From UBA10649 sp963749905 (GTDB lineage: Bacteria > Actinomycetota > Actinomycetes > S36-B12): DNA of 64,000 bases. A model generated the notes under the pieces. It was not told the DNA's origin. It did not search any database and saw only the letters and a program-made list of their open reading frames with translations. How positions within the stretch are numbered: the stretch's first letter is position 1; each line of letters begins with the position of its first letter. Positions 56,515 to 64,000 of the stretch are shown piece after piece. The stretch spans positions 248,001-312,000 of the forward strand of contig CAVVOF010000004.1 in assembly GCA_963749905.1 (NCBI GenBank), given 5' to 3'. The position numbers were made by a program, and so were the translations under genes.

Positions 56515-58271
56515 GATCTCGTCCGGTTCTGCACGGACAACCACTGTACGGACGCCACCACCACGAACAGCGCAGCCAGCACCGCGGTCCCCCACGCCAG
56601 GCCGACGCTGACGGCCGATGCCCCGACCAGGGCCAGGACGACGACCAGCACGGTGCGCCCATCCCAGCCGAGTCCGGCCCAGACCAGCCACGTCGGTGGC
56701 GCGTATCCCTGGAGGGCCCGGTAGAGGGTGTCGTAGTGGTGGAACGCCACGACGGCCATCCACCAGAACGCGATGACGACGGCGTCCGGAAACGCCGCCA
56801 GGACGATGATCGCCACCACGCCGAGCTCGACCAGGCGCAGCAGCGCGGGGACGGCCCAGGCCGCGCGGTGCGCCCACCAGCGACGGCGTAGGGCGGCAGG
56901 CACGACGGCGGACAGCAGCGCGAGCAGCGGACCGCTGTCGCCCTGCCGGGCCAGCAGTTCGGCGCCCGCGTCAGGGGTGGCCCCGCGCCACGTGAAGGTC
57001 CGCAGGGTGCGACCGGCGGTGACGTAGGCGAGGGCGGCCAGCCCGGCCACGAGCAGCACCCCGAGCGCCCAGGACGGGCCGAGCAGCGCGGCGACGACGC
57101 TGAGGATCAGCCAGCGCTCCCCGATCGGCAGGTGGATGGCGCGCTTGGCCCACCGGACGGCGTCGCGACGGTTCATCCGCGTGGACATCTCCATCGCGCC
57201 GCTCACCGACCAGCCGCCTGCGGCGCCTGCGGCCCCGTCGTCCGGCAGGCGCACGTCTCGGAGCGGCACATGGGCCTCGCGCATGCGCTGGACGCGGGAG
57301 AAGTCGTAGTCCGACATGTGCCGAGTGGTCTGCAGCACGATCAGGACGACGGCGAGCCACCAGATCTCGACGCCGAACCGGGCCGCGCCCACGGCGAGAC
57401 CGGCGTACGCGAGGAACTCCTTGACGCGGTCGGTCGATGCATCGAGCCAGGCCCCGAGGGCGCTGAAACGACGGGTGGCCCGCGCCACCTCGCCGTCGAC
57501 GCAGTCCACGACCAGGGAGAGCTGCAGCAGCACCGCGCCCAGCACCAGTGCCCATCGGTACCCGACGGCGAACGACGCCGCTGCCGCCAGCCCGATGGCG
57601 AAGGAGAGCAACGTGATGGCGTTCGGTGACCAGCCCAGGCGCAGGGCGATCCGGGTGAGCGGCTTGGAGAGCCGGCGCACCACGAACGTGGAGTAGAACC
57701 CGTCGTCGACGCGGTTCGCCTGCAGCTGCGCGATCCGCTGGTCGCTCACCGATGCGGCCGCCGCCTCTGCAGCCGACGGGTCCGACGGCGACCGGACCCA
57801 GGGCACGTCGACCATGTCGACCGCGCGCACGCCGATACCGCCACGGGTCAGCGCGACGGCCGCCAACTCGATGGCATCCCGACCGGAACTCGTCACGGTG
57901 CCGGCGCGAAGGGCGTCGGCGAGGTCGGCGATCGCGGTCGCCGCCGCGGCGCGATCCGCCGCCCCGATGCGCAGCACGCCCACCGAACGACGGTCAGGAG
58001 CCGTCACGGAGTGGAACGGCGTGCCCACGCTCACCACCACGTGGTGTCGTACCCGCACGTCGGCGGCAGCGTCGGCGGACGCCGGCCGCACGAGCAGCGT
58101 CGTCGGCGCGTAGGGGTCATCGGCCAGCGGGGCCAAGGCGGCACGGGCCACGACCAGGTCGTCGGAGACGGCGACGAAGGGCCCCTCCCCCCGCGTGAGC
58201 GTCTGGGCGAGCGAGTCGAGTGCGTCGGCAACGGACGCCGCAGCGCCGGGCAGCGCGACCGGTTCGGTCAC
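56511..58271 (-). CDS. CDP-alcohol phosphatidyltransferase with N-terminal soluble domain and DUF5941-like C terminus
   Basis: A 586-residue protein. Residues 1-190 form a soluble Rossmann-like domain (PFVAVSDDLVVARAALAPLA, VRHHVVVSVGTPFHSV), perhaps a degenerate nucleotidyltransferase. A complete CDP-alcohol motif follows near residue 275: DCVDGEVARATRRFSALGAW and LDASTD, with all four Asp. About nine further helices extend to the C terminus and match the DUF5941 type. GTG at 58271 is chosen because it overlaps the upstream stop (GTGA). The fusion suggests alcohol activation and transfer in one protein. Confidence 0.82.
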   Translation of the reverse strand: MTEPVALPGAAASVADALDSLAQTLTRGEGPFVAVSDDLVVARAALAPLADDPYAPTTLLVRPASADAAADVRVRHHVVVSVGTPFHSVTAPDRRSVGVLRIGAADRAAAATAIADLADALRAGTVTSSGRDAIELAAVALTRGGIGVRAVDMVDVPWVRSPSDPSAAEAAAASVSDQRIAQLQANRVDDGFYSTFVVRRLSKPLTRIALRLGWSPNAITLLSFAIGLAAAASFAVGYRWALVLGAVLLQLSLVVDCVDGEVARATRRFSALGAWLDASTDRVKEFLAYAGLAVGAARFGVEIWWLAVVLIVLQTTRHMSDYDFSRVQRMREAHVPLRDVRLPDDGAAGAAGGWSVSGAMEMSTRMNRRDAVRWAKRAIHLPIGERWLILSVVAALLGPSWALGVLLVAGLAALAYVTAGRTLRTFTWRGATPDAGAELLARQGDSGPLLALLSAVVPAALRRRWWAHRAAWAVPALLRLVELGVVAIIVLAAFPDAVVIAFWWMAVVAFHHYDTLYRALQGYAPPTWLVWAGLGWDGRTVLVVVLALVGASAVSVGLAWGTAVLAALFVVVASVQWLSVQNRTRS

Positions 58272-59410
58272 GCCGAACCGCGGCCCAGTCGCTCGCGACC
58301 CTGCTTCTTCGTCTGGCGCCACAGCTGGCCGGCCAGATCGCGTGTGGAGGGGTTCTCGCGGGCGGCCTCGATGACCGTCATGACCGCCTGGACGCCGGCG
58401 TCCACGGGGAGCATGCCCGCGGCGCCGTCCGGGACCGGGGGCCCGGACTCGACCCGGACGGCCAGTGCGTCGAGGTCACCGAGCACCTGCACGCCCAGCC
58501 CACGGATCTCGTCCACGGCACGTCGACCCCGATCGGCCGCGGCGTCCAGCGCCCAGTCCGGCGTGTGCAGGCGCGGCTCGTCCGGCCCGGGTTCGCGGCC
58601 CTCGACCATGCCCAAGGCGACGCCCCGGCGCACGTAGCGGACGTAGTCGGTCCACTGGAGCTCCTTCTTCACCTTGCGGTTCAGGCGGACCAGGAGCTCG
58701 GCCTCGGCCGCGGTCATCGAGCGGTTGGATGTCAGGTCCATGCGGGAGACGAGGACCTCCGGCGCCACGTCGAGCAACTGGGCGAAGGCCTGGAACTGAG
58801 CGCTCCGGTCGACGTTCTCCAGCACCAGGACGGTGACGTTCTCCGGCCCGACCGCGTGGCTCCAGCGCCTCAGCACGTCTGCATGGTCGTGGCGCTTCCA
58901 GAAGGTGGGCGTCATGTTCTTGCTGACGCCGGGCTCGGCGAACACGTCGGTCAGCCACTTCTCGTACGGCGTGGTCAGGCCGTACTTCAGGTACTGCTGC
59001 CACGACGACGGGAGCAGCCGGCCGAGGTTGCGCAGCGTGACGACCACCCGGACCCGACCGCCGCCGAGGGCCTTGACCACCTCGTCGGCCACCTCGCCCG
59101 GTGCCTCGCAGAAGAACTCGCTGCTGATCACCACCCGGCCGGAGGCCTTCTGCGTCTTGCGCGCCAGCTTGTCGAAGTGCGAGCGGTCCATGACCGCCCC
59201 GCCACGCGTGTTCCAGCCCCACGGCCGGCCGAGCATCGCCAGTGCGGCTCGGTGCTGCGCCTGCAGTCGGCCCGGGTAGGCGACGCCGGCCGCCTTCAGT
59301 TCGGGGCGGGCATCCGCAAGCGCCGCTTGGATGGCGGTCGTGCCGGTCTTGTGCACGCCCACGTGGAGGAGCACGCCGTCAGCGGGAATCGGCTGGGCGT
59401 CAGGCAGCAT
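58268..59410 (-). CDS. sulfotransferase-like protein
   Basis: A 380-residue protein with a P-loop-like 5'-phosphosulfate motif near its start, LLHVGVHKTGTTAIQAAL, and VVVTLRNLGRLLPSSWQQYL around residue 125 corresponding to the 3'-phosphate RxxxxxxxS motif. These features fit PAPS-dependent sulfotransferases, although many actinobacterial proteins of this shape are of unproven activity. No membrane helix. ATG at 59410 (GTG 59412 partly overlaps). If active, it would sulfate the surface polymer or a sugar precursor. Confidence 0.75.
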   Translation of the reverse strand: MLPDAQPIPADGVLLHVGVHKTGTTAIQAALADARPELKAAGVAYPGRLQAQHRAALAMLGRPWGWNTRGGAVMDRSHFDKLARKTQKASGRVVISSEFFCEAPGEVADEVVKALGGGRVRVVVTLRNLGRLLPSSWQQYLKYGLTTPYEKWLTDVFAEPGVSKNMTPTFWKRHDHADVLRRWSHAVGPENVTVLVLENVDRSAQFQAFAQLLDVAPEVLVSRMDLTSNRSMTAAEAELLVRLNRKVKKELQWTDYVRYVRRGVALGMVEGREPGPDEPRLHTPDWALDAAADRGRRAVDEIRGLGVQVLGDLDALAVRVESGPPVPDGAAGMLPVDAGVQAVMTVIEAARENPSTRDLAGQLWRQTKKQGRERLGRGSA

Positions 59411-59423
59411 CACGCGGGACAGC

Positions 59424-60257
59424 CTATTGGTCCGCGTCCGGCTGATTGGGCGCCGAATCCCCCTCGGCGCCGTCACCCTGCGGCGGCTGCGCCTCACGTC
59501 GCCGGAGCATTCGCCACTGCGCGATCGCATCGGGCACGGTCGTCTCGGCCACGATCGTGCCCCCGTCGAGTAGCACGGCCCGATCGCAGAACCTGCGGAA
59601 CTGCTTCTGGCTGTCCGAGGCCAGCAGGAAGGTGGCTCCGTCCTCACGCAGGCGGTCCACCTGGGTCCAGCACCGCTGCCGGAACTCGCGGTCCCCGACG
59701 ACCAGCACCTGCTCGATCGCGTAGGCGCGGGCCTCCGTCGCCATCGCGATGGACCACGCCAGCTTCTGCCGGATGATCGGCGGCGTCGTGCCGAGGTACT
59801 TGTCGAGGATGCCCTCGACCCCGGCGAAGGAGACGATCCACGGCAGCTTCTCGGTGACCTCGTCCGGCGTCATGCCTACGTGCGCGCCGACCAGGTAGAT
59901 GTTCTGGCGCACCGTGTACGTCCGCATCAGGGTGCGCGCCAACTCGATCATCGGGACGAACGGCACCCGCCGACGGACCGTCCCCTCGTCGGGGACGAGG
60001 GTGCCGGCTGCGAGGCGGAGCAGCGCCTCCCGTCCGGAGCCCTTGCCGCCCACGATCGCGAGCGACTCGCCCTCCACTACCGACAGGCTCGCGTGCCGCA
60101 GCCGCCACACCTCGTCGCGCTTGACCTCGCCGGCGATCCGACGCAGCCGCTGACGGCGCCCATCCCCCTTGCGGCGGCGGCGACGCGGCATGCGAATGCC
60201 CGCGTCGTCGAACTCCAGCATCGCGTCGAGCCGAGGGGTCAGTCGCATCCGGGCCAC
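59424..60257 (-). CDS. Wzt-like ABC transporter ATPase with degenerate motifs
   Basis: A 277-residue ABC-ATPase-fold protein paired with the permease at 60259. Order and spacing follow polysaccharide exporters of the Wzt type, but the motifs have decayed: Walker A is VGGKGSGREALL (K, S, T changed to R, E, A), the signature region is PPIIRQKLAWSIAM with no SGG or SSGM, Walker B is AIEQVLVVGD (DE to EQ) and the switch His is missing in LLASDSQKQF. A basic stretch RMPRRRRRKG lies near residue 25, and the C-terminal tail is short. Start GTG at 60257, one base after the permease stop. No second NBD is in view. Confidence 0.85.
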   Translation of the reverse strand: MARMRLTPRLDAMLEFDDAGIRMPRRRRRKGDGRRQRLRRIAGEVKRDEVWRLRHASLSVVEGESLAIVGGKGSGREALLRLAAGTLVPDEGTVRRRVPFVPMIELARTLMRTYTVRQNIYLVGAHVGMTPDEVTEKLPWIVSFAGVEGILDKYLGTTPPIIRQKLAWSIAMATEARAYAIEQVLVVGDREFRQRCWTQVDRLREDGATFLLASDSQKQFRRFCDRAVLLDGGTIVAETTVPDAIAQWRMLRRREAQPPQGDGAEGDSAPNQPDADQ

Positions 60258-60258
60258 G

Positions 60259-61032
60259 TCACGCCTCCTTCAGGATGCGCGGCTCGAGCCGACGGAAGAC
60301 CACGAGGCCGACCACGAAGATGACCAGGCTCAGCGACAGCGAGATCCCGAAGGCGATCGGCGCGACGTGCTCGTCGGGCCAGAACCCGATGCGGTACAGG
60401 CCGAAGACGCCTACCAGCGGATTCAGGGCCGCGAGGGGCTGAGCCGCCTCGGGGATGTTGGAGATCGAGTAGAGGATCGGCGAGAGGTAGAACATCGCGC
60501 GCAGCACGATGCGCACGATGCGGGCCAGGTCCGGGATGACCACCGATCCCGACGCGAACAGCAGTCCGAGGCCGTACATCAGCATCAGCTGCAGCAGGAA
60601 GCCCACGGGGTACAGCAGGATCAGCGGGCCTGGCCAGTAGCGGGTCGCCACCATCGCGATGACGATCACCGGCAGCGAGAACAGGAACTCCACCGCCGTG
60701 ACGAGGATCACCCGCGCCACCCAGACCTCGGTCGGCAGCAGGCTCATGCGCAGCTGACCACCGGCCCGTCGGAACACCCGCGTCGATCCGGCGACCCCCT
60801 TCGCGAACCACCACCACGGCAGGATGGCCAGGCTCAGGAACAGGACGTAGGGCTGCTGCCCGAGGGCGCGGGCGCCGAGGAGCACGGAGAACACGAACCA
60901 GAGCACGATCGACATGCCCAACGGCTCCAGGAGCGTCCACAGGTAGCCAAGGCGGAACTTGGTGTACTGCTTCTGCAGATCCCGTAGCACCAGCATGCGG
61001 AGCACCTGACGGTGCTCCCAGAGGGAACGCAC
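60259..61032 (-). CDS. ABC-2 type polysaccharide export permease (Wzm-like)
   Basis: A 257-residue inner-membrane permease with six helices: LWTLLEPLGMSIVLWFVFSV opens the core, PWWWFAKGVAGSTRVFRRAG forms the cytoplasmic gate-helix region and NPLVGVFGLYRIGFWPDEHV precedes the last helices. This is the ABC-2 fold used for O-antigen, teichoic acid or arabinogalactan export. It is intact, in contrast with its partner ATPase. The start is GTG at 61032, divergent from the TagF-like gene across 84 bp. Confidence 0.88.
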   Translation of the reverse strand: MRSLWEHRQVLRMLVLRDLQKQYTKFRLGYLWTLLEPLGMSIVLWFVFSVLLGARALGQQPYVLFLSLAILPWWWFAKGVAGSTRVFRRAGGQLRMSLLPTEVWVARVILVTAVEFLFSLPVIVIAMVATRYWPGPLILLYPVGFLLQLMLMYGLGLLFASGSVVIPDLARIVRIVLRAMFYLSPILYSISNIPEAAQPLAALNPLVGVFGLYRIGFWPDEHVAPIAFGISLSLSLVIFVVGLVVFRRLEPRILKEA

Positions 61033-61116
61033 GCTGGTTACGATAGGTCACATCCGTGCTCGGTCGATCAGGTGCCACGCGGTTAGGTAACACAGCCAAC
61101 AGACCAGGCGGAGAGA

Positions 61117-62385
61117 GTGACCACAGCAAAGCGGACGTCCGACGGGGCGATCAAGGGATTCGCCAAGAAGGCCGCCCGAGGTCTGGCCCGTCGGATGCGC
61201 GACTTCGGAGCGGTCGAGCCGGAGGGGTTCGACCTCTCCGCGGTGCCGAGCGCCGATGTCGCGCTGTACTTCGCCGACGGCCCGGCCAAGATGTACCAGC
61301 TGACCCAGTGGCTGCCGGTCTTCGAGAACCGTCACGACATGACCACGATGGTCGTGGTGCGGCACATCGAGACGTACCGGGCCCTGCAGTCCATGACCTC
61401 GCTGCGGGTGCTGCTCGTGCCGCGGTACGAGGTGCTCATGGCCATGTACGACCGGGCCGACTTCCACGCCGTCATCTACGTCAACAACGGGTGGACCAAC
61501 TTCCAGTCGCTGTCCTTCCAGCAGGCCGTGCACATCCACGTGAACCACGGGGAGAGCGACAAGATCTGCATGGTCAGCAATCAGGCCAAGGCCTACGACA
61601 AGGTCTTCGTCGCCGGCGAGGCGGCCGTGCGTCGGCATGCGACGGCACTCGCCTGGTTCGATTTCGAGCACCTCGTCCGCGTCGGCCGCCCGCAGCTCGA
61701 CCTCGACGTGCCGCGCGCGGTGCCCGAGTTCGACGGCACCACGATCACCTACGCGCCCACCTGGGAGGGCGAGGACGACGTCAACAACTACACGTCCGTC
61801 GACCGCTACGGCCCGCAGATCATCGCTGCGGCGCTCGCCCAGCCGGGGGCGCGCGTGCTCTACAAGCCGCACCCCCGGGTCGCCGAGTCCGACGATCCAG
61901 GCGTCGCGAAGGGCCATCAGGCGATCCTGAGGCTGATGGACGAGGCGATCTCCGCCGACCCCGCCCGCGGGCACGCGGTCCTGTTGACCGGCGACGTCCT
62001 CGGCGTCATCCGCTGCACCGACGTGATGATCGCGGACGTCTCCAGCGTCACGCTCGACCACCTCTACCTGCGGCCCGACTCGCCCATCGTGCTCACCGAC
62101 CGCCGGTCCAGCCGCGAGCTGTTGCTGGCCGACGCGCCGGTGGCTGCGGCGTCGTACGTCGTCGACCAAGCGTCCATCGGCACGCTCAGGCAGGACCTGT
62201 CGACCATCATCGCCGACGACACCCTGCGGGAGCAGCGGCAGGCGATGCGCGACTTCTACTTCGACTCCCTCGCCCCCGGCGAGAGCACCGAGCGCTTCTG
62301 GGGCGAACTCCAGCGCGCCATCACCGAGCACGACTCGGCCCTGAAGGCGCTGAGCCGCGTGCGCGTCATCGAGGAGAACGCATGA
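61117..62385 (+). CDS. CDP-glycerol glycerophosphotransferase-like (TagF family) protein
   Basis: A 422-residue enzyme of the teichoic-acid polymerase family. Diagnostic pieces are VHIHVNHGESDKICMVSNQA, TYAPTWEGEDDVNNYTSV, VLYKPHPRVAES and DVMIADVSSVTLDHLYL, which form the GT-B CDP-binding site with the HGE and KPHPR residues. No N-terminal GT domain is fused. The start is GTG at 61117 with GGCGGAGAGA adjacent. It overlaps the next gene by ATGA (62382-62385). It should polymerise or prime with a phosphoalcohol delivered by a CDP donor, perhaps made by its neighbour. Confidence 0.87.
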   Translation: MTTAKRTSDGAIKGFAKKAARGLARRMRDFGAVEPEGFDLSAVPSADVALYFADGPAKMYQLTQWLPVFENRHDMTTMVVVRHIETYRALQSMTSLRVLLVPRYEVLMAMYDRADFHAVIYVNNGWTNFQSLSFQQAVHIHVNHGESDKICMVSNQAKAYDKVFVAGEAAVRRHATALAWFDFEHLVRVGRPQLDLDVPRAVPEFDGTTITYAPTWEGEDDVNNYTSVDRYGPQIIAAALAQPGARVLYKPHPRVAESDDPGVAKGHQAILRLMDEAISADPARGHAVLLTGDVLGVIRCTDVMIADVSSVTLDHLYLRPDSPIVLTDRRSSRELLLADAPVAAASYVVDQASIGTLRQDLSTIIADDTLREQRQAMRDFYFDSLAPGESTERFWGELQRAITEHDSALKALSRVRVIEENA

Positions 62386-63071
62386 CCGTCCAGGCCGTGA
62401 TCCTGGCCGCTGGCATGGGCACCCGCCTGGGCCGACCATGGCCCAAGCCGCTCACGCCACTGTCCGACGGACGCACGATCATGCAGCAGCAGATCGAGAA
62501 CCTGCGCGGCGCCTTCGCGGACCTGCGCATCACCACCGTCGTGGGGTTCAAGCTCGAGTTGATCCTCGAGGCGTTCCCGGATGTCGGCTACGTCTACAAC
62601 GAGGCGTACGACCAGACGAACACCAACCGCAGCCTGCTCAAGGCGCTGCGGCAGTCCGCCGACGGCGGCGTGCTGTGGATGAACGGCGACGTCGTGTTCG
62701 ACCCCGCCGTGCTCGAGCGGGTCAAGGACCTGATGTCCGACGATCAGACGTTCGTGTGCGTCAACACGGCCGTGGTCGGCGAGGAGGAGGTCAAGTACAC
62801 CGTCGACGCGGAGGGCTTCGTCGCGCAGCTGTCCAAGACCGTCACGGACGCGCTGGGCGAGTCCGTCGGCATCAACTACGTCAGCTCGACCGACAAGGCC
62901 CGGCTGATCGAACGGCTGGCGGAGTGCGACGAGCTGGACTACTTCGAGCGCGGGATCGAGCTGATGATCGAGCGGGACGGCGCGCGGGTGCTGCCCTACG
63001 ACATCCGCGACCTGTTCGCCGTCGAGGTGGACTTCGAGGAGGACCTCTCCCGCGCCAACCAACACCTCTGA
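62382..63071 (+). CDS. LicC/TarI-like nucleotidyltransferase
   Basis: A 229-residue NTP transferase. The N terminus AVILAAGMGTRLGRPWPKPL is the nucleotide-binding loop; NEAYDQTNTNRSLLKALRQS matches the phosphocholine or alditol-phosphate cytidylyltransferase group; VLWMNGDVVFDPAVLERV holds the metal-binding Asp; and YFERGIELMIERDGARVLPY ends the core. CTP as donor is likely, the acceptor phosphoalcohol is not known. It is coupled to the TagF-like gene by a 4-bp overlap, consistent with supplying its CDP-activated substrate. Confidence 0.83.
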   Translation: MTVQAVILAAGMGTRLGRPWPKPLTPLSDGRTIMQQQIENLRGAFADLRITTVVGFKLELILEAFPDVGYVYNEAYDQTNTNRSLLKALRQSADGGVLWMNGDVVFDPAVLERVKDLMSDDQTFVCVNTAVVGEEEVKYTVDAEGFVAQLSKTVTDALGESVGINYVSSTDKARLIERLAECDELDYFERGIELMIERDGARVLPYDIRDLFAVEVDFEEDLSRANQHL

Positions 63072-63076
63072 TCCCT

Positions 63077-63229
63077 CAGATTTGCACCGCTTCCCGGTCC
63101 AATTCCGTTGAATTGCACCGGTTTCGCGCCGAGAACGTTGACTTGGACCGGGTCCCGGCGCAAATCCGCACTCTTGAGTCGATCCCGGCCCAGTTCTGCG
63201 GAATTGGACCGGGAAGCGGTGCAAATCTG
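63077..63229. repeat. long inverted repeat between convergent genes
   Basis: Perfect 31-bp arms at 63077-63107 and 63199-63229 (outer part CAGATTTGCACCGC) flank a 91-bp centre that holds further imperfect copies of the TTGCACCG and GGCGCAAAT pieces. It fills the gap between two convergent genes and may terminate both. Confidence 0.88.
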
Positions 63230-63236
63230 TCGAGGG

Positions 63237-64000
63237 TCAGCGGAGGACGCGGGCGATCAGCTGCTCCCAGCGGTCCATGACCGCATCGGCGCGGTAGGGC
63301 GCCATCGCCGCCCGGGCCAGCTGCCCCAGCTCCCGGCGGGCGCCCTCGTCCGTCATCAGGTCGTCCAGTGCCGTCGCCAGCGCGGACGCGTCGGCGCGCG
63401 GCACCAGGCGCCCGGCCACGCCATCCTGCGTCAGCAGCCGCACTCCCGCTGAGCAGTCCGTGGCCACGCACGCCAGCCCCGTGGCCATCGCCTCGGCCAG
63501 GGACAGCGGCAGTCCCTCCGTCAGCGACGGCAGGGCGAGGACGGACGCACGACGCAGTTCGGCCTCAGCGTCCGTGACCGGAGGCAGCAGCTCGACCCGG
63601 TCCGCCCCGGCGGGCAGGCGCTCGACGAGCCTGCGCACGGCCCGTTCGTCCGGACCCGACCCGACAATGCGCAGCCGCCAGCCCGGATGCCGCTCCGCGA
63701 TCGCTCCCCACGCCTCGATCAGGAACGACGGGCCCTTCTCCTGCGACAGCCTGCCGAGGTAGAGCACCGTCCGCTCCTGGCCGGCCGCGTCGACCGGCTC
63801 CTGCGGCCAGAAGGCCAGCGGATTCGGCAGCCAGTCGGTGTTGTCCAGCCCCGCCATCCGGAACCGGACGGCGTCCTCCTCGGTCAGCAGCGTGAACCTG
63901 TCCACGTCCCGGTACAGGGCCAGCGCCCGACCGAGGTCCCTGCCCGCCGCGGCCGCCTCGTACGACGAGTGGTACTGGCCGATCACCGCCCACGCATCGT
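63237..64000 (-). CDS. GT4 family glycosyltransferase (5' end beyond window)
   Basis: The C-terminal 253 codons of a retaining GT-B enzyme; the frame continues upstream past base 64000 (DAWAVIGQYHSSYE reads through the edge), so the start is not in view. LPNPLAFWPQEPVDAAG leads into LYLGRLSQEKGPSFLIEAWG, IVGSGPDERAVRRL and the nucleotide-sugar motif SLTEGLPLSLAEAMATGLAC with both Glu of the E-x7-E pair. Donor sugar and acceptor are unknown; it likely builds the same surface polymer. Confidence 0.88.
   Translation of the reverse strand, partial: DAWAVIGQYHSSYEAAAAGRDLGRALALYRDVDRFTLLTEEDAVRFRMAGLDNTDWLPNPLAFWPQEPVDAAGQERTVLYLGRLSQEKGPSFLIEAWGAIAERHPGWRLRIVGSGPDERAVRRLVERLPAGADRVELLPPVTDAEAELRRASVLALPSLTEGLPLSLAEAMATGLACVATDCSAGVRLLTQDGVAGRLVPRADASALATALDDLMTDEGARRELGQLARAAMAPYRADAVMDRWEQLIARVLR

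Overview
The window is GC-rich chromosomal DNA from an actinobacterium. Gene order across much of it follows the block known in Mycobacterium tuberculosis (secA1, comF, lpqB, mtrB, mtrA, sahH, manA, manB, whiB2, fbiA, fbiB, manC, LCP protein). Coenzyme F420 genes, a WhiB regulator, MtrAB-LpqB and a wax ester synthase/DGAT all support Actinomycetes. No mycolate or mycobacterium-specific genes are visible, and I cannot name a genus. No rRNA, tRNA or CRISPR array was recognised.

Layout. 1-4373: a very large NAD-specific glutamate dehydrogenase that runs off the left edge and carries a one-base frameshift near its 3' end. 4594-11268: a START-like protein, a patatin lipase coupled to a WS/DGAT acyltransferase, a CpaE-like ATPase with a CpaB-like SAF protein, a small HTH protein and an Rv3235-family protein. 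11304-15799: SecA, a GNAT-LuxR fusion and a ComF phosphoribosyltransferase. 15834-20765: a CPBP protease, then mtrA, mtrB and lpqB in one tight operon.

21189 to about 29510: an integrated mobile element between the mtrA operon and ahcY. A polarised, overlapping minus-strand operon encodes an excisionase-like protein, a tiny ORF, a winged-helix Rep-like protein, an HNH nuclease, small proteins of unknown function, a phage-type zinc-binding protein and a tyrosine integrase. Beyond it lie a PPOX flavoprotein, an HNH nuclease and a HIRAN protein. No transfer or capsid genes are seen, so a phage-satellite-like or non-conjugative integrative element is the best description. It carries its own dispersed repeats.

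29582-38959: ahcY, a CDF metal transporter, manA, a Trm112-like protein and a phosphomannomutase, then a large adenylate cyclase/AAA-ATPase regulator and a DUF3499 protein. 39014-50488: a DUF5719 protein, a giant GT2 membrane glycosyltransferase, whiB2 with a clear sigma70-type promoter, an alpha/beta hydrolase, fbiA-fbiB for F420, an HhH-GPD glycosylase and a frameshifted manC. 50540-54722: a TIGR03089 protein, a SpoIID-like protein and an LCP wall-polymer ligase.

54836-64000: a cell-surface phosphopolymer cluster with GT2, two CDP-alcohol phosphotransferases, a sulfotransferase-like protein, an ABC exporter, a TagF-like polymerase, a LicC-like nucleotidyltransferase and a GT4 cut by the right edge. 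Two enzymes here have altered catalytic motifs: the ABC ATPase has lost essentially all of them, and one CDP-alcohol phosphotransferase has His in place of the fourth Asp. Together with the LCP ligase and the mannose genes, this points to a dedicated envelope glycopolymer whose chemistry cannot be read from sequence alone. Several intergenic gaps hold long inverted repeats, some built from a shared palindromic module.
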